A stretch of 64,000 nt of DNA, taken from Qipengyuania gelatinilytica (GTDB lineage Bacteria > Pseudomonadota > Alphaproteobacteria > Sphingomonadales > Sphingomonadaceae). The notes under the pieces were generated by a model. It did no database searches, was not told where the DNA came from, and worked only from the letters and a program-made list of their open reading frames with translations. The stretch is from assembly GCF_019711315.1 (NCBI RefSeq), contig NZ_CP081294.1, positions 372,001 to 436,000 of the forward strand, in the 5' to 3' direction. The position numbers and the translations under genes were made by a program. Below, piece after piece: positions 52,632 to 61,142 of this stretch; position 1 is the first letter of the stretch; each line of letters opens with the position of its first letter.

Positions 52632-53414
52632 ATGGCGAGCGCGCCGAAGCAGCCTCAACTGCCCCTGTTTTTCAACGACCTGATGCCGCTGAACAGCAAG
52701 GACCACAAAAATTTCCGCACCCGTTCGGTCGACAGCGCACCGTGGCTCTCGAAGGCCCACGCCATTCCGCTGACCGTCGACGAGTTCGTGCAGTCGCAGC
52801 GTCACTTCCCGATCGTCTTCTCGAGCGGCGAAAACCCGCTTCCGCTGGCTCTCATGGGCCTCAACGAAGGCGTGAACACCTTCGTCGATGATGCCGGCAA
52901 GGTTACCGAAGCCGTTTACATCCCGGCTTACATCCGCCGCTATCCGTTCATGCTCGCCAAGCTGCAGCAGGACGCGACCGATCTTTCGCTGATGTTCGAC
53001 CCGACCTCCGATGCCGTGGGCGAATTCGAAGAAGGCGAGCGTCTGTTCGACGACGAAGGCAACACCACCGACGCCACCAAGCGCGTCCTGGAATTCTGCC
53101 AGCACTTCGAACAGGCCGCCCAGCGTACGCAGGCTTTCCTGACCGAACTCAAGGACAACAACCTGCTCATGGACGGCGAAGTCGCCATCCAGCGCGAAGG
53201 CGAAGAGCAGCCCTTCATCTACCGCGGCTTCAAGATGGTCGACCAGGAAAAGCTGCGCGAGCTGAGCGACGAAAAGATCATCGAATGGCACAAGAACGGC
53301 ATCCTGATGCTGGTCCACGCCCACATCTACTCGCTCGAACTGATGCGCACGATCTTCGCGCGCCAGGCACAGCAGGGTAAGGCTCCTCAGCCGAACGCCC
53401 AGGCAAGCGCCTGA
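52632..53414 (+). CDS. SapC-family protein
   Basis: The 260-residue protein matches the SapC family: N-terminal LFFNDLMPLNSKDHKNF, then HAIPLTVDEFVQSQRHFPIVFS, and a C-terminal helical region. Despite its name, taken from a Campylobacter surface-array locus, the alphaproteobacterial function is not established. No signal peptide is visible. It is a single-gene unit with its own terminator. A candidate small RNA starts about 120 bp downstream. Confidence 0.85.
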   Translation: MASAPKQPQLPLFFNDLMPLNSKDHKNFRTRSVDSAPWLSKAHAIPLTVDEFVQSQRHFPIVFSSGENPLPLALMGLNEGVNTFVDDAGKVTEAVYIPAYIRRYPFMLAKLQQDATDLSLMFDPTSDAVGEFEEGERLFDDEGNTTDATKRVLEFCQHFEQAAQRTQAFLTELKDNNLLMDGEVAIQREGEEQPFIYRGFKMVDQEKLRELSDEKIIEWHKNGILMLVHAHIYSLELMRTIFARQAQQGKAPQPNAQASA

Positions 53415-53422
53415 TCCAAGGT

Positions 53423-53440
53423 CCCTGCCCCTAGGCAGGG
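53423..53440 (+). other. Hairpin immediately after sapC
   Basis: CCCTGCC (53423-53429) and GGCAGGG (53434-53440) form a perfect seven-pair stem with loop CCTA. No T run follows, so it is a stability or pausing structure ahead of the real terminator. Confidence 0.5.
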
Positions 53441-53449
53441 ATAGCGACG

Positions 53450-53495
53450 AAAAGTGGTGGAATCGCGCCGAGAAGGCCGATTCCGCCACTTTTTC
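53450..53495 (+). terminator. sapC terminator
   Basis: A long stem (5' arm 53450-53465, 3' arm 53479-53495) containing AAAAGTGG and CCACTTTTT closes around an internal loop and ends in a T run. It separates sapC from the small RNA candidate. Confidence 0.85.
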
Positions 53496-53533
53496 TTTGC
53501 TTGAAACGCAGCTGCGCGATGCCCATCTTCAAT

Positions 53534-53638
53534 GTGTCGGCAGCGCTCCCCTCATAGCCTGCCGGCATGGTGCATGAGAGTGCACCAACCTCCCTGAACC
53601 TTGGCCACCTCGTGCGACTTAGCACGGGGTGGTTTTTT
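53534..53638 (+). ncRNA. Candidate small RNA with anti-Shine-Dalgarno-like segments
   Basis: This 105-nt segment has no coding potential and folds into three hairpins. Hairpin 1 is GTCGGCAG (53536-53543) with CTGCCGGC (53559-53566), one G-U wobble, enclosing a loop with CTCCCCTC. Hairpin 2 is GGTGCA (53569-53574) with TGCACC (53581-53586), loop TGAGAG. A single-stranded AACCTCCCTGAAC follows. Hairpin 3 is an 11-pair terminator (53605-53615 with 53622-53632, one G-U wobble) followed by six T. A promoter-like TTGAAA (53501-53506), 17 bp, then CATCTT (53524-53529) lies upstream. The two C-rich stretches could pair with ribosome-binding sites, as in alphaproteobacterial anti-SD small RNAs. A TSS near 53536 is inferred. 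Confidence 0.65.
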
Positions 53639-53665
53639 CATGGGCACGGGGTGGTTTTTTCATGG
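53622..53665 (+). repeat. Perfect 22-bp tandem duplication of the small RNA terminator arm
   Basis: Bases 53622-53643 are repeated exactly at 53644-53665. Each copy holds the 3' arm GCACGGGGTGG, six T and CATGG. The single 5' arm at 53605-53615 could pair with either copy, so the second copy acts as a spare terminator half. Confidence 0.9.
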
Positions 53666-53676
53666 TGCTCGCAAGG

Positions 53677-54573
53677 CTATTCGGCAGCCTGCGGCAATTG
53701 CCCGCGGCTGCCGAGTTCGGCGGTTTCGGAAGCCAGTTTCCTCACCAATCCGGACAACAGCTTGGCAATCGCCGGCTGGCGCGCGCTTTCGCTTTCTAGG
53801 CGTGCATCGAGATAGGTAGCGCGGCAAACCTCGACCTGCATCGCATGGATCCCGCGCAGCGGCGCGCCATGCCGGTCGAGGACATATCCTCCCGAATAGG
53901 GCCGGTTGTGCGCCACCGGCCTTTCCGCCTCCCCGAAATGGTTGAGGGCGCAGGCAATCAGACGGCTGTCGCAGCTTGATCCGAACCGGTCTCCGATGAC
54001 GAATTCCGCCGTCACCTCTTCGGGATGCCTCCGGCGGAGCGGCGGCATGGAATGCAGGTCGATAAGCAGCGCCGCCCCCCAATGGTCGCGCAACTGTTCC
54101 AGCGTCTTGCCAAGCGCCTGGTGATAGGGGCGATGGATAGTTTCGATCCGTTCGTCCAGATCGGTGCGCTCGAGCGGTCTCTTCCATATCTCGCCCAGTC
54201 CGGGCAGGCGGCGAGGAACCAGTCCGAGCCCGCTGCGCGCCCTGCGATTTGCCAGCGAGTGGCGCACCTTCGCAGCTTTCGCACCACGGACCATGGTCCA
54301 ATCGATATCGTCTGGCGCACGGTTGAGGTCGATCACTGCCCTTGGTGCATGTGCCAGCAGCAGGGACGCGCCCGTTTCCTCGGCAATGCTGCGGGCAAGG
54401 CCGTCGACGTGCCTGTCTTCGAGCCTCAGGCGGCTAGCGGGATCACGGAAATTGCCGAGGATCTCATCAGAATAGGCCCGCCCGCCATGCGGCGCTGCAA
54501 TTATTACCGGCAGGGCCGGCTGGTTGGCGATTTCCAGTGTGAATCCCGGTCCATCCATGGTGGCCGCGTCCAT
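53677..54573 (-). CDS. N-formylglutamate amidohydrolase-family protein
   Basis: The 298-residue protein fits the N-formylglutamate amidohydrolase family: APHGGRAYSDEI near the N-terminus, LEDRHVDGLA, the Zn-type His in LIDLHSMP, and DRHGAPLRGIHAMQVEV. The family hydrolyses N-formylglutamate in histidine breakdown or related amides; no other hut gene is here. The ATG at 54573 was chosen; a TTG at 54648 would add 25 residues. It diverges from cpdR. Confidence 0.88.
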   Translation of the reverse strand: MDAATMDGPGFTLEIANQPALPVIIAAPHGGRAYSDEILGNFRDPASRLRLEDRHVDGLARSIAEETGASLLLAHAPRAVIDLNRAPDDIDWTMVRGAKAAKVRHSLANRRARSGLGLVPRRLPGLGEIWKRPLERTDLDERIETIHRPYHQALGKTLEQLRDHWGAALLIDLHSMPPLRRRHPEEVTAEFVIGDRFGSSCDSRLIACALNHFGEAERPVAHNRPYSGGYVLDRHGAPLRGIHAMQVEVCRATYLDARLESESARQPAIAKLLSGLVRKLASETAELGSRGQLPQAAE

Positions 54574-54724
54574 CCCGAGTTGCAGCGAATCATACGGTAA
54601 TCCGCCAAGAATTTGCTTGATGCTGGCCGCTCGGTCGGGGCAAGTCAAAGAAACCGGTCTCGATTAGGGACATTAGTGAACGCGACGGAAGATTTGTTAA
54701 GCCATTTGAGCTAAGGACATGCGC

Positions 54725-55114
54725 ATGAGTGAGCTGCATCAGAAACGAATCCTGCTGGCCGAAGACGACGAGGCCATGCGCACCTATCTCGAGCGCGCGC
54801 TGGCAAATGCCGGGTATTCTGTTGATGCAGTCGATCGCGGTACGTCCGCCCTGCCCCTGCTCGAAGACGATCATTACGACCTGCTGCTGTCGGATATCGT
54901 CATGCCCGAAATGGACGGCATCGAACTGGCACAGCGCTGCAACGAGATCAGCCCGACCACGAAGGTGATGTTCATCACGGGCTTCGCAGCGGTCACTCTG
55001 AAGGCAAGCCGCGAGCAGCCGAACGCCAAGGTCCTGTCCAAGCCGTTCCACCTGCGCGACCTCGTCCTCGAGGTCGAACGCGTACTCGAAGACCGGGTCA
55101 GCGCCCAACTCTGA
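54725..55114 (+). CDS. cpdR: CpdR-type single-domain response regulator
   Basis: The 129-residue receiver domain has Asp14-Asp15, the phospho-acceptor Asp57 (LLLSDIVMPEMDG) and the Lys in LSKPF. It has no output domain. In Caulobacter CpdR, controlled by the CckA-ChpT phosphorelay, primes the ClpXP protease for selected substrates in the cell cycle; the name is given for high likeness in MRTYLERALANAGYSVD and FITGFAAVTL. The ATG at 54725 is favoured over the one at 54719 because AAGGA is then spaced at 7 bases. tRNA-Val follows. Confidence 0.88.
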   Translation: MSELHQKRILLAEDDEAMRTYLERALANAGYSVDAVDRGTSALPLLEDDHYDLLLSDIVMPEMDGIELAQRCNEISPTTKVMFITGFAAVTLKASREQPNAKVLSKPFHLRDLVLEVERVLEDRVSAQL

Positions 55115-55201
55115 CAATTTACATGAGATTGCCTCTTGCGCGGTCTCTGCGCCCTCGCTAAAGGGCGCGCCTGCCGCACAAAACGGCCTGTTCGATAGCG
55201 T

Positions 55202-55276
55202 GGGCGTATAGCTCAGTGGTAGAGCACTATGTTGACATCGTAGGGGTCCCAAGTTCGAACCTTGGTACGCCCACCA
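55202..55276 (+). tRNA. tRNA-Val (anticodon GAC)
   Basis: The 75 nt form a cloverleaf with acceptor GGGCGTA/TACGCCC and D arm GCTC/GAGC. The anticodon stem CTATG/CGTAG has one G-U pair around the loop TTGACAT (anticodon GAC), and the T arm contains AGTTCGAACC. CCA is encoded at 55274-55276. It decodes GTC and GTT. Confidence 0.98.
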
Positions 55277-55283
55277 TCGAACG

Positions 55284-55306
55284 AAAACCCGCCCTCACCG
55301 GCGGGT
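55284..55306. terminator. Terminator after tRNA-Val, shared with the polysaccharide operon
   Basis: ACCCGCC and GGCGGGT form a stem around a short loop, with four A on the left and six T on the right (T run to about 55311). It can stop both the tRNA transcript and the minus-strand operon ending at 55329. Confidence 0.88.
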
Positions 55307-55328
55307 TTTTTGTTGCCTGACGCCTAAG

Positions 55329-56267
55329 TTACCAGGCTTCGCGCTGGCGGCGGATTTCCGGTTCGAGTTCGGCCCACAGCTCGTCATTGAGGTCGCGGCA
55401 GAAGGCGACCTGCTCTTCGCTCAGGGTCTTTTTCCAGTACTGCGTAATGCTCTCGAGCGAGCGGTTCTGGATATGCGCTTTTTCCGGTAGCGGCTCAGCA
55501 CTGGCAGCCTTGTCCTCGGCAGCCTCGGCGGGCTTGGGAACCGCAAGACCGGTGACCGCGATCAGCCGCGCACGAACCGCCTCCGGATCGACCATGAGAT
55601 CGGAATTCACGAGGACCGTTGCGGGCAATCCTTCGCGCATCTCACGTAGCAGGACCGAATAGAGCAGGTTCCACGCGACAGCCCCTGCCTTGGCCGCATC
55701 GATCCCACCTTCGAGGAGCCCCGTTATGCGCGCATCGACAGGCATTCCGACAGACCGCATGCGTGAGACCAGCCCTTCGACCGGCGGACGCCAGGACATG
55801 CGTTCGAAACTCGACGCAAGGCTCAGGGGATCGCGCACGGTGATGATGACGGGCACGTCGGTCGTCCGGGCGACCCTGGGCGCAACAAAGAAGGCCATGG
55901 GGTCCTTCCAGACCTGTGTACGCTTCCACGGCTGCAACCTCGCGAGGATTGCCGTGCGGCGGCTCCTGTTGAGGTATTTGTTGCGCCCGAGGTTGCCGAG
56001 GATGTTCTCCGGCCGGAAGGTATTCCGCACCCTCCTGCGTAGAATGCGGTCGATCAGGTCGTCGGCCGTTGCGAGGTCGAAGTCCTCCTGGCCGGGAACG
56101 GGAAACCAGTCGCGCACGGCGCGGTCGCCCACGATGTCGCTCATCGGCTCGTAAAGCTCGATCGCTCCCGGCGAACCGCTCAGCAATTCACCGACCGGCG
56201 TTGTACCGCTGCGGGGAGCACCCGTTACCAGAACCGTTCGTGCAGGCTTTGCAGCTGTCTCAGACAT
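55329..56267 (-). CDS. Sulfotransferase family protein (distal gene of polysaccharide operon)
   Basis: The 312-residue protein has the PAPS-binding loop TGAPRSGTTPVGEL near residues 14-28 and the 3'-phosphate segment VRDPLSLASSFERM near 140, both typical of sulfotransferases that move sulfate from 3'-phosphoadenosine 5'-phosphosulfate to a sugar hydroxyl. It overlaps the flippase gene by 8 bp and is the last gene of the operon. The sugar substrate is unknown. Confidence 0.85.
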   Translation of the reverse strand: MSETAAKPARTVLVTGAPRSGTTPVGELLSGSPGAIELYEPMSDIVGDRAVRDWFPVPGQEDFDLATADDLIDRILRRRVRNTFRPENILGNLGRNKYLNRSRRTAILARLQPWKRTQVWKDPMAFFVAPRVARTTDVPVIITVRDPLSLASSFERMSWRPPVEGLVSRMRSVGMPVDARITGLLEGGIDAAKAGAVAWNLLYSVLLREMREGLPATVLVNSDLMVDPEAVRARLIAVTGLAVPKPAEAAEDKAASAEPLPEKAHIQNRSLESITQYWKKTLSEEQVAFCRDLNDELWAELEPEIRRQREAW

Positions 56268-57654
56268 CGTTGGAGGTTTTCTTGCCCTTGTTGGTCATTA
56301 TGGATTTCAGCATGGCCGGAGCCTTCAGATATTCGCGCGGGTCGAGATAGGCCCGTGTGTCGACGCCCAGGCTCTTGCGGACTGCGCGGACCAGAAGGGC
56401 CTGTTGCAGGATCATCGAGACAGCAAGGCCGATAGACAGGCCATAGGGGCCAACCCAATAGGCCAGCACCACGTACAGCGGGGTCGTGATGGCCAGGACC
56501 TTGATCATTACCGCGCGCTGGACCGACGTATCGCCGAGCAGCAACAGCGCCTGCCCCGACAAGCCGCAATAGATGAAATAGGATATGCCCACCGCCATGA
56601 TGACGAAGTGGTAATAGGCGTCGCCATAGTCGGCGCCGAACAGCAGCCTGAAACCCCAAGGCCCGATAAGGGCGAGGAAACCGCAGGCCGCGAGGCACAC
56701 CGCGAAGGCGGCAGAGGCGGTCGAACGCAGCACTTTCTCCAGCTCTTCCCTGTCACCTTCACGGTGCAACCGGATGAGGATGTTGGGGACCGCCCCTGCC
56801 ACGATAGTCAGCGGGCTGGTGATGACGTTGCGCAGCTGGAAGGCGGCTACCATTCCCGCCATCAACGCAGCCTCCACGATCATGCCGCCGATAACCAGGG
56901 CGGCAGAGGCGGAGGTCCAGTAGACCAGCGCCTCGCTCAGCATCATGTTGAAATTGTCTTTCTTGCGGGCATCGGCTGTCGCGATGACCTCGCGCGGGCT
57001 GGTCGCAAACCCGGTGTGGCGCAGGACCATCACGAGCGCGCCCAGGGTACAGAGCACCGAGGCCACTATCGAGATCCAGATCGCGCTCTCCAGCGTCAGG
57101 TCTGAATAGTGGGTCGCCAGAGCGAATCCGGCGAGGATCAGCACGCAGCGCACGATACCGCCTTGCGGCCCCTGCCCGCTGAAATTCGCCGACATGCCGA
57201 CGCGCCCGATCCCGCGAAGGGCCTGCGCTGTCACGGTGTTCACCGAACGCGCCACGAGCAGTCCGGCGGCGAGCAGGAACAGCCAGTCGCCCTTTACGCC
57301 GATGTCCGGCAGCACGCCCCTACCCGCTACATAGAACAGGGCGGCGAGCAGCAGGCTGAAGACCAGTGTGACGAGAACCGATGCGTAGACGATCGAGGGC
57401 TTGGGATGGCTCTTGTCGCCAGCCTCGGCCTCGCCCAGCATGCGCACGACGCCGGTCTGGAACCCTGCCTGTGCGAACATGCTGAACAGGATCGAGAAGG
57501 TTGCGAGAACGCCGAAGAACGCAAATTCGTCGCGCGGCAGCACGCGCGTAAGCCACATGCTGACAAGCAGGGCCAAGGGAAAGCCGAGCGCGCGGCTGCC
57601 GGCGACGGCTGCCGTGGCCATCACGAGTTTCCGCCGATCGGAGGCACGCGACAT
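56260..57654 (-). CDS. Polysaccharide flippase-like membrane protein (Wzx/MATE fold)
   Basis: The 464-residue protein has about 12-14 membrane helices, starting LVMATAAVAGSRALGFPLALLV, and the PST/MATE-type flippase layout for lipid-linked oligosaccharide export. The ATG at 57654 overlaps the upstream stop (TGATG on the minus strand), which supports this start over one 12 bp upstream. It lies between two sulfotransferase genes, so the lipid-linked repeat units are probably sulfated on one side of the membrane before or after flipping. Confidence 0.85.
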   Translation of the reverse strand: MSRASDRRKLVMATAAVAGSRALGFPLALLVSMWLTRVLPRDEFAFFGVLATFSILFSMFAQAGFQTGVVRMLGEAEAGDKSHPKPSIVYASVLVTLVFSLLLAALFYVAGRGVLPDIGVKGDWLFLLAAGLLVARSVNTVTAQALRGIGRVGMSANFSGQGPQGGIVRCVLILAGFALATHYSDLTLESAIWISIVASVLCTLGALVMVLRHTGFATSPREVIATADARKKDNFNMMLSEALVYWTSASAALVIGGMIVEAALMAGMVAAFQLRNVITSPLTIVAGAVPNILIRLHREGDREELEKVLRSTASAAFAVCLAACGFLALIGPWGFRLLFGADYGDAYYHFVIMAVGISYFIYCGLSGQALLLLGDTSVQRAVMIKVLAITTPLYVVLAYWVGPYGLSIGLAVSMILQQALLVRAVRKSLGVDTRAYLDPREYLKAPAMLKSIMTNKGKKTSNDV

Positions 57655-58574
57655 CAGCGTTTCCATTCCGAAAGATCGCGGCCGATCAGGTCTTCGGTCG
57701 CCTCGATATGCGCTGCGTAATGCGCCTGAAGCCTTTCGCGCTCGCCGGCGCCGAGCTTTTCCGGTTTCTTCCCGAGGCGCGCGAGGAGGAATTCGTAGGG
57801 CCTGCGGAACAGCGGAAGCTCGAAGAGGCCGGGAGCGGCACGGCGCAGGCGCTTGGCCGTCATCCGGAATGCGCGGGCGACGGGATTGGAAATCTCCACG
57901 CTGGCGTTCTTGTGCGATGCTTGCTCTGTTGCAAGCACCTGAGGAGGCAGGCCGAGATGGCCGAGCACTTGATCGAATGCCGCTTGCGGGTCGGCGATCA
58001 GGTCTTCGAACAGGAGGACCAGCAACCGGTCACCGAAGCTCGCCTTCCAGTTTGCGAGATGGCCTTCGTATTCGCCCTCGGCCACGTAATTCGTTGCGAA
58101 CGAGGTGGCACGAGCGCCCCTGTCACATTTGTCCAGCGCATCTGCGAATTGCGCGCAGCCGTCCTCACCGCGCGAGCGGGCGTGGAGCCAGGCGGAGTAG
58201 GCCCGACCCGCAGGTTCGCGGAGAACCACGATGATCTTCGCATCGGGCCGGACCTTCGCGATGGCGCCGGGTACGGTCTCGTTGACGAGATAATTCGTGC
58301 TCGCATCGCCGCGCAGTGCCCCTTCAGGCGCACTACCGTAGAGTTTCAGATAGCCTGCTTCGTCACCATAGGGCAGCGTCTCGCGAAGCGCGCGCTTCTT
58401 CGATCCGTCGAGGATGGTCCAGTCGCGCTCGTCTTCACGCAGGAAGAAGTGATGGGGTTCCTTCTCATGCGGGAAGAAAACGCCTTCGTGCTGGCGCAGC
58501 ATGTCGACAAGGGACGTAGTCCCCGCCTTGGCAGCGCCGATGATGTAGAAATCGGGGAAGCGACTGTCGGTCAT
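57654..58574 (-). CDS. Sulfotransferase domain protein
   Basis: The 306-residue protein has the PAPS loop IIGAAKAGTTSLVDML at about 9-24 and the 3'-phosphate motif VLREPAGRAYSAWLH, as in heparan-sulfate-type and NodH-like sulfotransferases. The start at 58574 (MTDSRFPDF) places the loop at the N-terminus; a longer frame adds 55 residues. It ends in the TGATG overlap with the flippase. A second sulfotransferase in the same operon differs strongly in sequence and may act on another sugar position. Confidence 0.88.
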   Translation of the reverse strand: MTDSRFPDFYIIGAAKAGTTSLVDMLRQHEGVFFPHEKEPHHFFLREDERDWTILDGSKKRALRETLPYGDEAGYLKLYGSAPEGALRGDASTNYLVNETVPGAIAKVRPDAKIIVVLREPAGRAYSAWLHARSRGEDGCAQFADALDKCDRGARATSFATNYVAEGEYEGHLANWKASFGDRLLVLLFEDLIADPQAAFDQVLGHLGLPPQVLATEQASHKNASVEISNPVARAFRMTAKRLRRAAPGLFELPLFRRPYEFLLARLGKKPEKLGAGERERLQAHYAAHIEATEDLIGRDLSEWKR

Positions 58575-58597
58575 GGCGAGTTCGAGCCTTGCGCCCG

Positions 58598-59875
58598 TTA
58601 TGCGCGCGCCGGTCGCGCAGCCTGCGGCCCGGGCAGGAAAACGCCGCTTTCCCTGTTCGCCTCGTCGACCCTTGCCGCTCTGACCCTGCGATCCGCCATG
58701 ATCGCCTGCAACGTCGCAAACATCATCACCCCGAACCACGGAGAGTCGATCTGCGGATCGAGCAAGTTGATCGCAATCAGGAACAGGAATGCTGCTCTGC
58801 CGAAATCGCCCTGCCCGCTTCGCCAGAACAGCAGGTAGGCGGAATAGAGCAGCAGCACGGTGAGGGGGATGCCGAGTTCCGCGAAGAGCTGGCTGATCCC
58901 GCTGTACGGCTTATTCGCCGACGACTCGATTGCATACTTGTTGTTCTTGAAGCGGACGAGCATCGGCGCGACATGCTGCTCGTGTACGTCGGCCGAGAAC
59001 ATGCCCGGCAGCTTTGGCAGGTTGTGGGTACTCACATAGCGGTTGATCGGGCTGGTCCAGATCGCCGGCTGGCTCGAGAACTGTCCCGCCCCCGCGCCGA
59101 CCAGAGCGGTATGCGGCTCGTCGAGATAGAGCTTGCCCACCGCCACGAAGGCATAGAGCTTGGGGTTCGCCCCGTAATACTCCTGGAACGCGTCGTTCTT
59201 CACCTCGGCGCGATATTGGAGATAGGGCACGACCACCATCGCCACAGCGGCACCGGCAAACATCACCGCGCGGTTCTTGCGCACGAAGATCACCAGTGCC
59301 GCAGCGCCCGCCACGATGCCGAGGATGAAGTTGGGCATCAGGAAGTTGAGCCCCGAGATAATCAGCGTGGCATTGTCCCTAACGTTGAGCGCGCGTTTGC
59401 GCGACAAAGCCTCGGCGACCCCGAAAAAGCCGATGACGGTGACAATCTTCGCACCGCCATTGCCGTAGCCCCCGTTGTAGAAATCGGGGAGGAAGTGAAT
59501 GTAAGGCAAGCGGAACGGGAAACCGTGCTGGGTCAAGCTGATCAGGCTGGTGATGAGCACCAGCACGTTAAGTATCTTGATGAAGCTGCGCCCGTTGAAA
59601 TGGCGCGAGGGCACGAAGCCCAGCACCGCCGCCATGAAGGGCAGGAACAGCGCCAGCTCCAGCGCCCATGAGGTGAAGGAAAAACTCAGCCCCATCGCGA
59701 TGTTGACCACGGCGCCCACGGCGAGGAAGCCAAGCAGGAAGATCATCCGCGTATAGCTGCGCTTAGCCAGCCAGTTGATCATGAAGATCGGCGTGGCGAC
59801 ATAGCCCGCATAGCTCGGTGCCGTGCGAGGCAGCGCCATCACCAGCGCGAAGGGTGCCGATTTCGGAATTCTCAC
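58598..59875 (-). CDS. O-antigen ligase/polymerase-like (Wzy-type) membrane protein
   Basis: The 425-residue protein has about ten membrane helices and one large polar loop at about 230-330 (KNDAFQEYYGANPK, then VGAGAGQFSSQPA and KPYSGISQLFAELG), the usual layout of Wzy polymerases. Such proteins join repeat units in the periplasm. The start is a GTG; an ATG 36 bp further in is the alternative. It is separated from the next upstream gene by 109 bp with no clear signal. Confidence 0.75.
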   Translation of the reverse strand: MRIPKSAPFALVMALPRTAPSYAGYVATPIFMINWLAKRSYTRMIFLLGFLAVGAVVNIAMGLSFSFTSWALELALFLPFMAAVLGFVPSRHFNGRSFIKILNVLVLITSLISLTQHGFPFRLPYIHFLPDFYNGGYGNGGAKIVTVIGFFGVAEALSRKRALNVRDNATLIISGLNFLMPNFILGIVAGAAALVIFVRKNRAVMFAGAAVAMVVVPYLQYRAEVKNDAFQEYYGANPKLYAFVAVGKLYLDEPHTALVGAGAGQFSSQPAIWTSPINRYVSTHNLPKLPGMFSADVHEQHVAPMLVRFKNNKYAIESSANKPYSGISQLFAELGIPLTVLLLYSAYLLFWRSGQGDFGRAAFLFLIAINLLDPQIDSPWFGVMMFATLQAIMADRRVRAARVDEANRESGVFLPGPQAARPARA

Positions 59876-59984
59876 CTAACTACTCGCATTTTTCCCGAGC
59901 CCAATCCCGCTACGTTGCCGCCTGCGCAGCCCGCCGCTGTCGTTCTCGCATCCCTCTTGAACATAGGCAAGGCGCGCTGCCCCG

Positions 59985-61142
59985 TCAGTCGATCTCGATC
60001 CGCAGTCCCTCGATCCGCCCCTGCGACGCAGTCAGCGCCACATACTGCGCAGGGCAATCGGCCGGAACGGTGAACTCGACAGGTCCGCGATAACGCTCGC
60101 CGACGAGTGCACCCGCCGCATTGCCGGCACTGCGATCGCACCGCAGCAAGACGGAGACCTCCGCACGCGGGCCCGAACCCGGACGCCTCGTGCCGCCTTC
60201 GTCCTCACGGCGAAGGGAGAGCCTGTGAGTGCCTTCTTCCAATGTGAGGAAGCGAAATGCGAATTGGCGGCGCAGCGGGTCGCGATTGCGGACATCGAGC
60301 GTGCCCTCGGCATCTCCGGACCGGATCGAAATGCCTGCTCCGGAGGGATAGGTCCAACCGAAGGGACTCGGTTCACCCTCGGCAAACAGGAACTGTGTGC
60401 TGCGGTCTTCATCGGTGAGGCAGCGTTGCGGCCACACTTCGAGCGCTTCGGTGGCCTGAGAATTGCCCAGAAGCGTTCGCACCACGCGCGCATAGTCCTC
60501 GCATTCTAGCGAGCTTTCCATTCCGCCGGTCATCACGAAGGTTTCCGCCACCGCCGGTCCGAATGTCGGATTGGCACGCAGGAATTCGGCAATCGAGGCC
60601 ACCAGCGGCCCGCTTTGCACCATGCGTTCTGCCAGAGCGCGGCGACCTTCAGGCTCGTTGATCAGCAGGCTGATCGTGCCGAATACCGCCTCTTCCTCGC
60701 GGCGCATGCGGGCAAGAGCATCGACGCGCTGCGCTGCGACTTCCCATTGCTGATTTGTCAGTGCGCTGCCGATGACAGTGACCTGCGTATAAGCATCGCG
60801 CCAGCCACGCTGCGCGGCCAGCGTCAGCGCCTGTCCGGCCTGGGCAACGTCGTCGGCTTCCACAGCCGCGAGAGCGTAGGCCGAGAGGTTCGCTGCCTCG
60901 ATCGGGCGCTGGCGCAACAGAGCCTCACCGCGCGCCATCGCGCTCTCGGGATCGGTGACGGAGAGCAGGCGCGCCGCTTTCTCGTCTGCGAAACCGCCGA
61001 ACCCTTCCGGCACATAGGCGATCAGCGCGGGCCTTACGCGCGCGCTGCGGTCGATCTGCGAGACGACCGCAACAGCCGCAATCGCAAGGAACAGGGCGCC
61101 GCGCAGGATCCAGCCAAGGGTTCCAGGCTCGCGCGGTGTCAT
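59985..61142 (-). CDS. Uncharacterised membrane-anchored protein in the polysaccharide operon
   Basis: The 385-residue protein has one N-terminal membrane helix at about 10-28 and a helical region of about 60-230 with Ala-rich, TPR-like repeats (EALLRQRPIEAANLSAYALAAVEADDVAQAG). From about 265 it has a beta-rich region (TYPSGAGISIRSGDAEGTLDV, HRLSLRRE) that ends in VTLTASQG-like strands and resembles a carbohydrate-binding or jelly-roll fold. A Cys pair occurs (SLECEDYARV, WPQRCLTDED). The ATG overlaps the stop of the tyrosine kinase gene (ATGA), so the two are translated together. No family is known to me. Confidence 0.7.
   Translation of the reverse strand: MTPREPGTLGWILRGALFLAIAAVAVVSQIDRSARVRPALIAYVPEGFGGFADEKAARLLSVTDPESAMARGEALLRQRPIEAANLSAYALAAVEADDVAQAGQALTLAAQRGWRDAYTQVTVIGSALTNQQWEVAAQRVDALARMRREEEAVFGTISLLINEPEGRRALAERMVQSGPLVASIAEFLRANPTFGPAVAETFVMTGGMESSLECEDYARVVRTLLGNSQATEALEVWPQRCLTDEDRSTQFLFAEGEPSPFGWTYPSGAGISIRSGDAEGTLDVRNRDPLRRQFAFRFLTLEEGTHRLSLRREDEGGTRRPGSGPRAEVSVLLRCDRSAGNAAGALVGERYRGPVEFTVPADCPAQYVALTASQGRIEGLRIEID

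Noticed and set aside
53622..53665. Two-copy repeat as a possible CRISPR remnant
   Set aside because: Copies are directly adjacent with no spacer and there are no cas genes; it duplicates a terminator arm.
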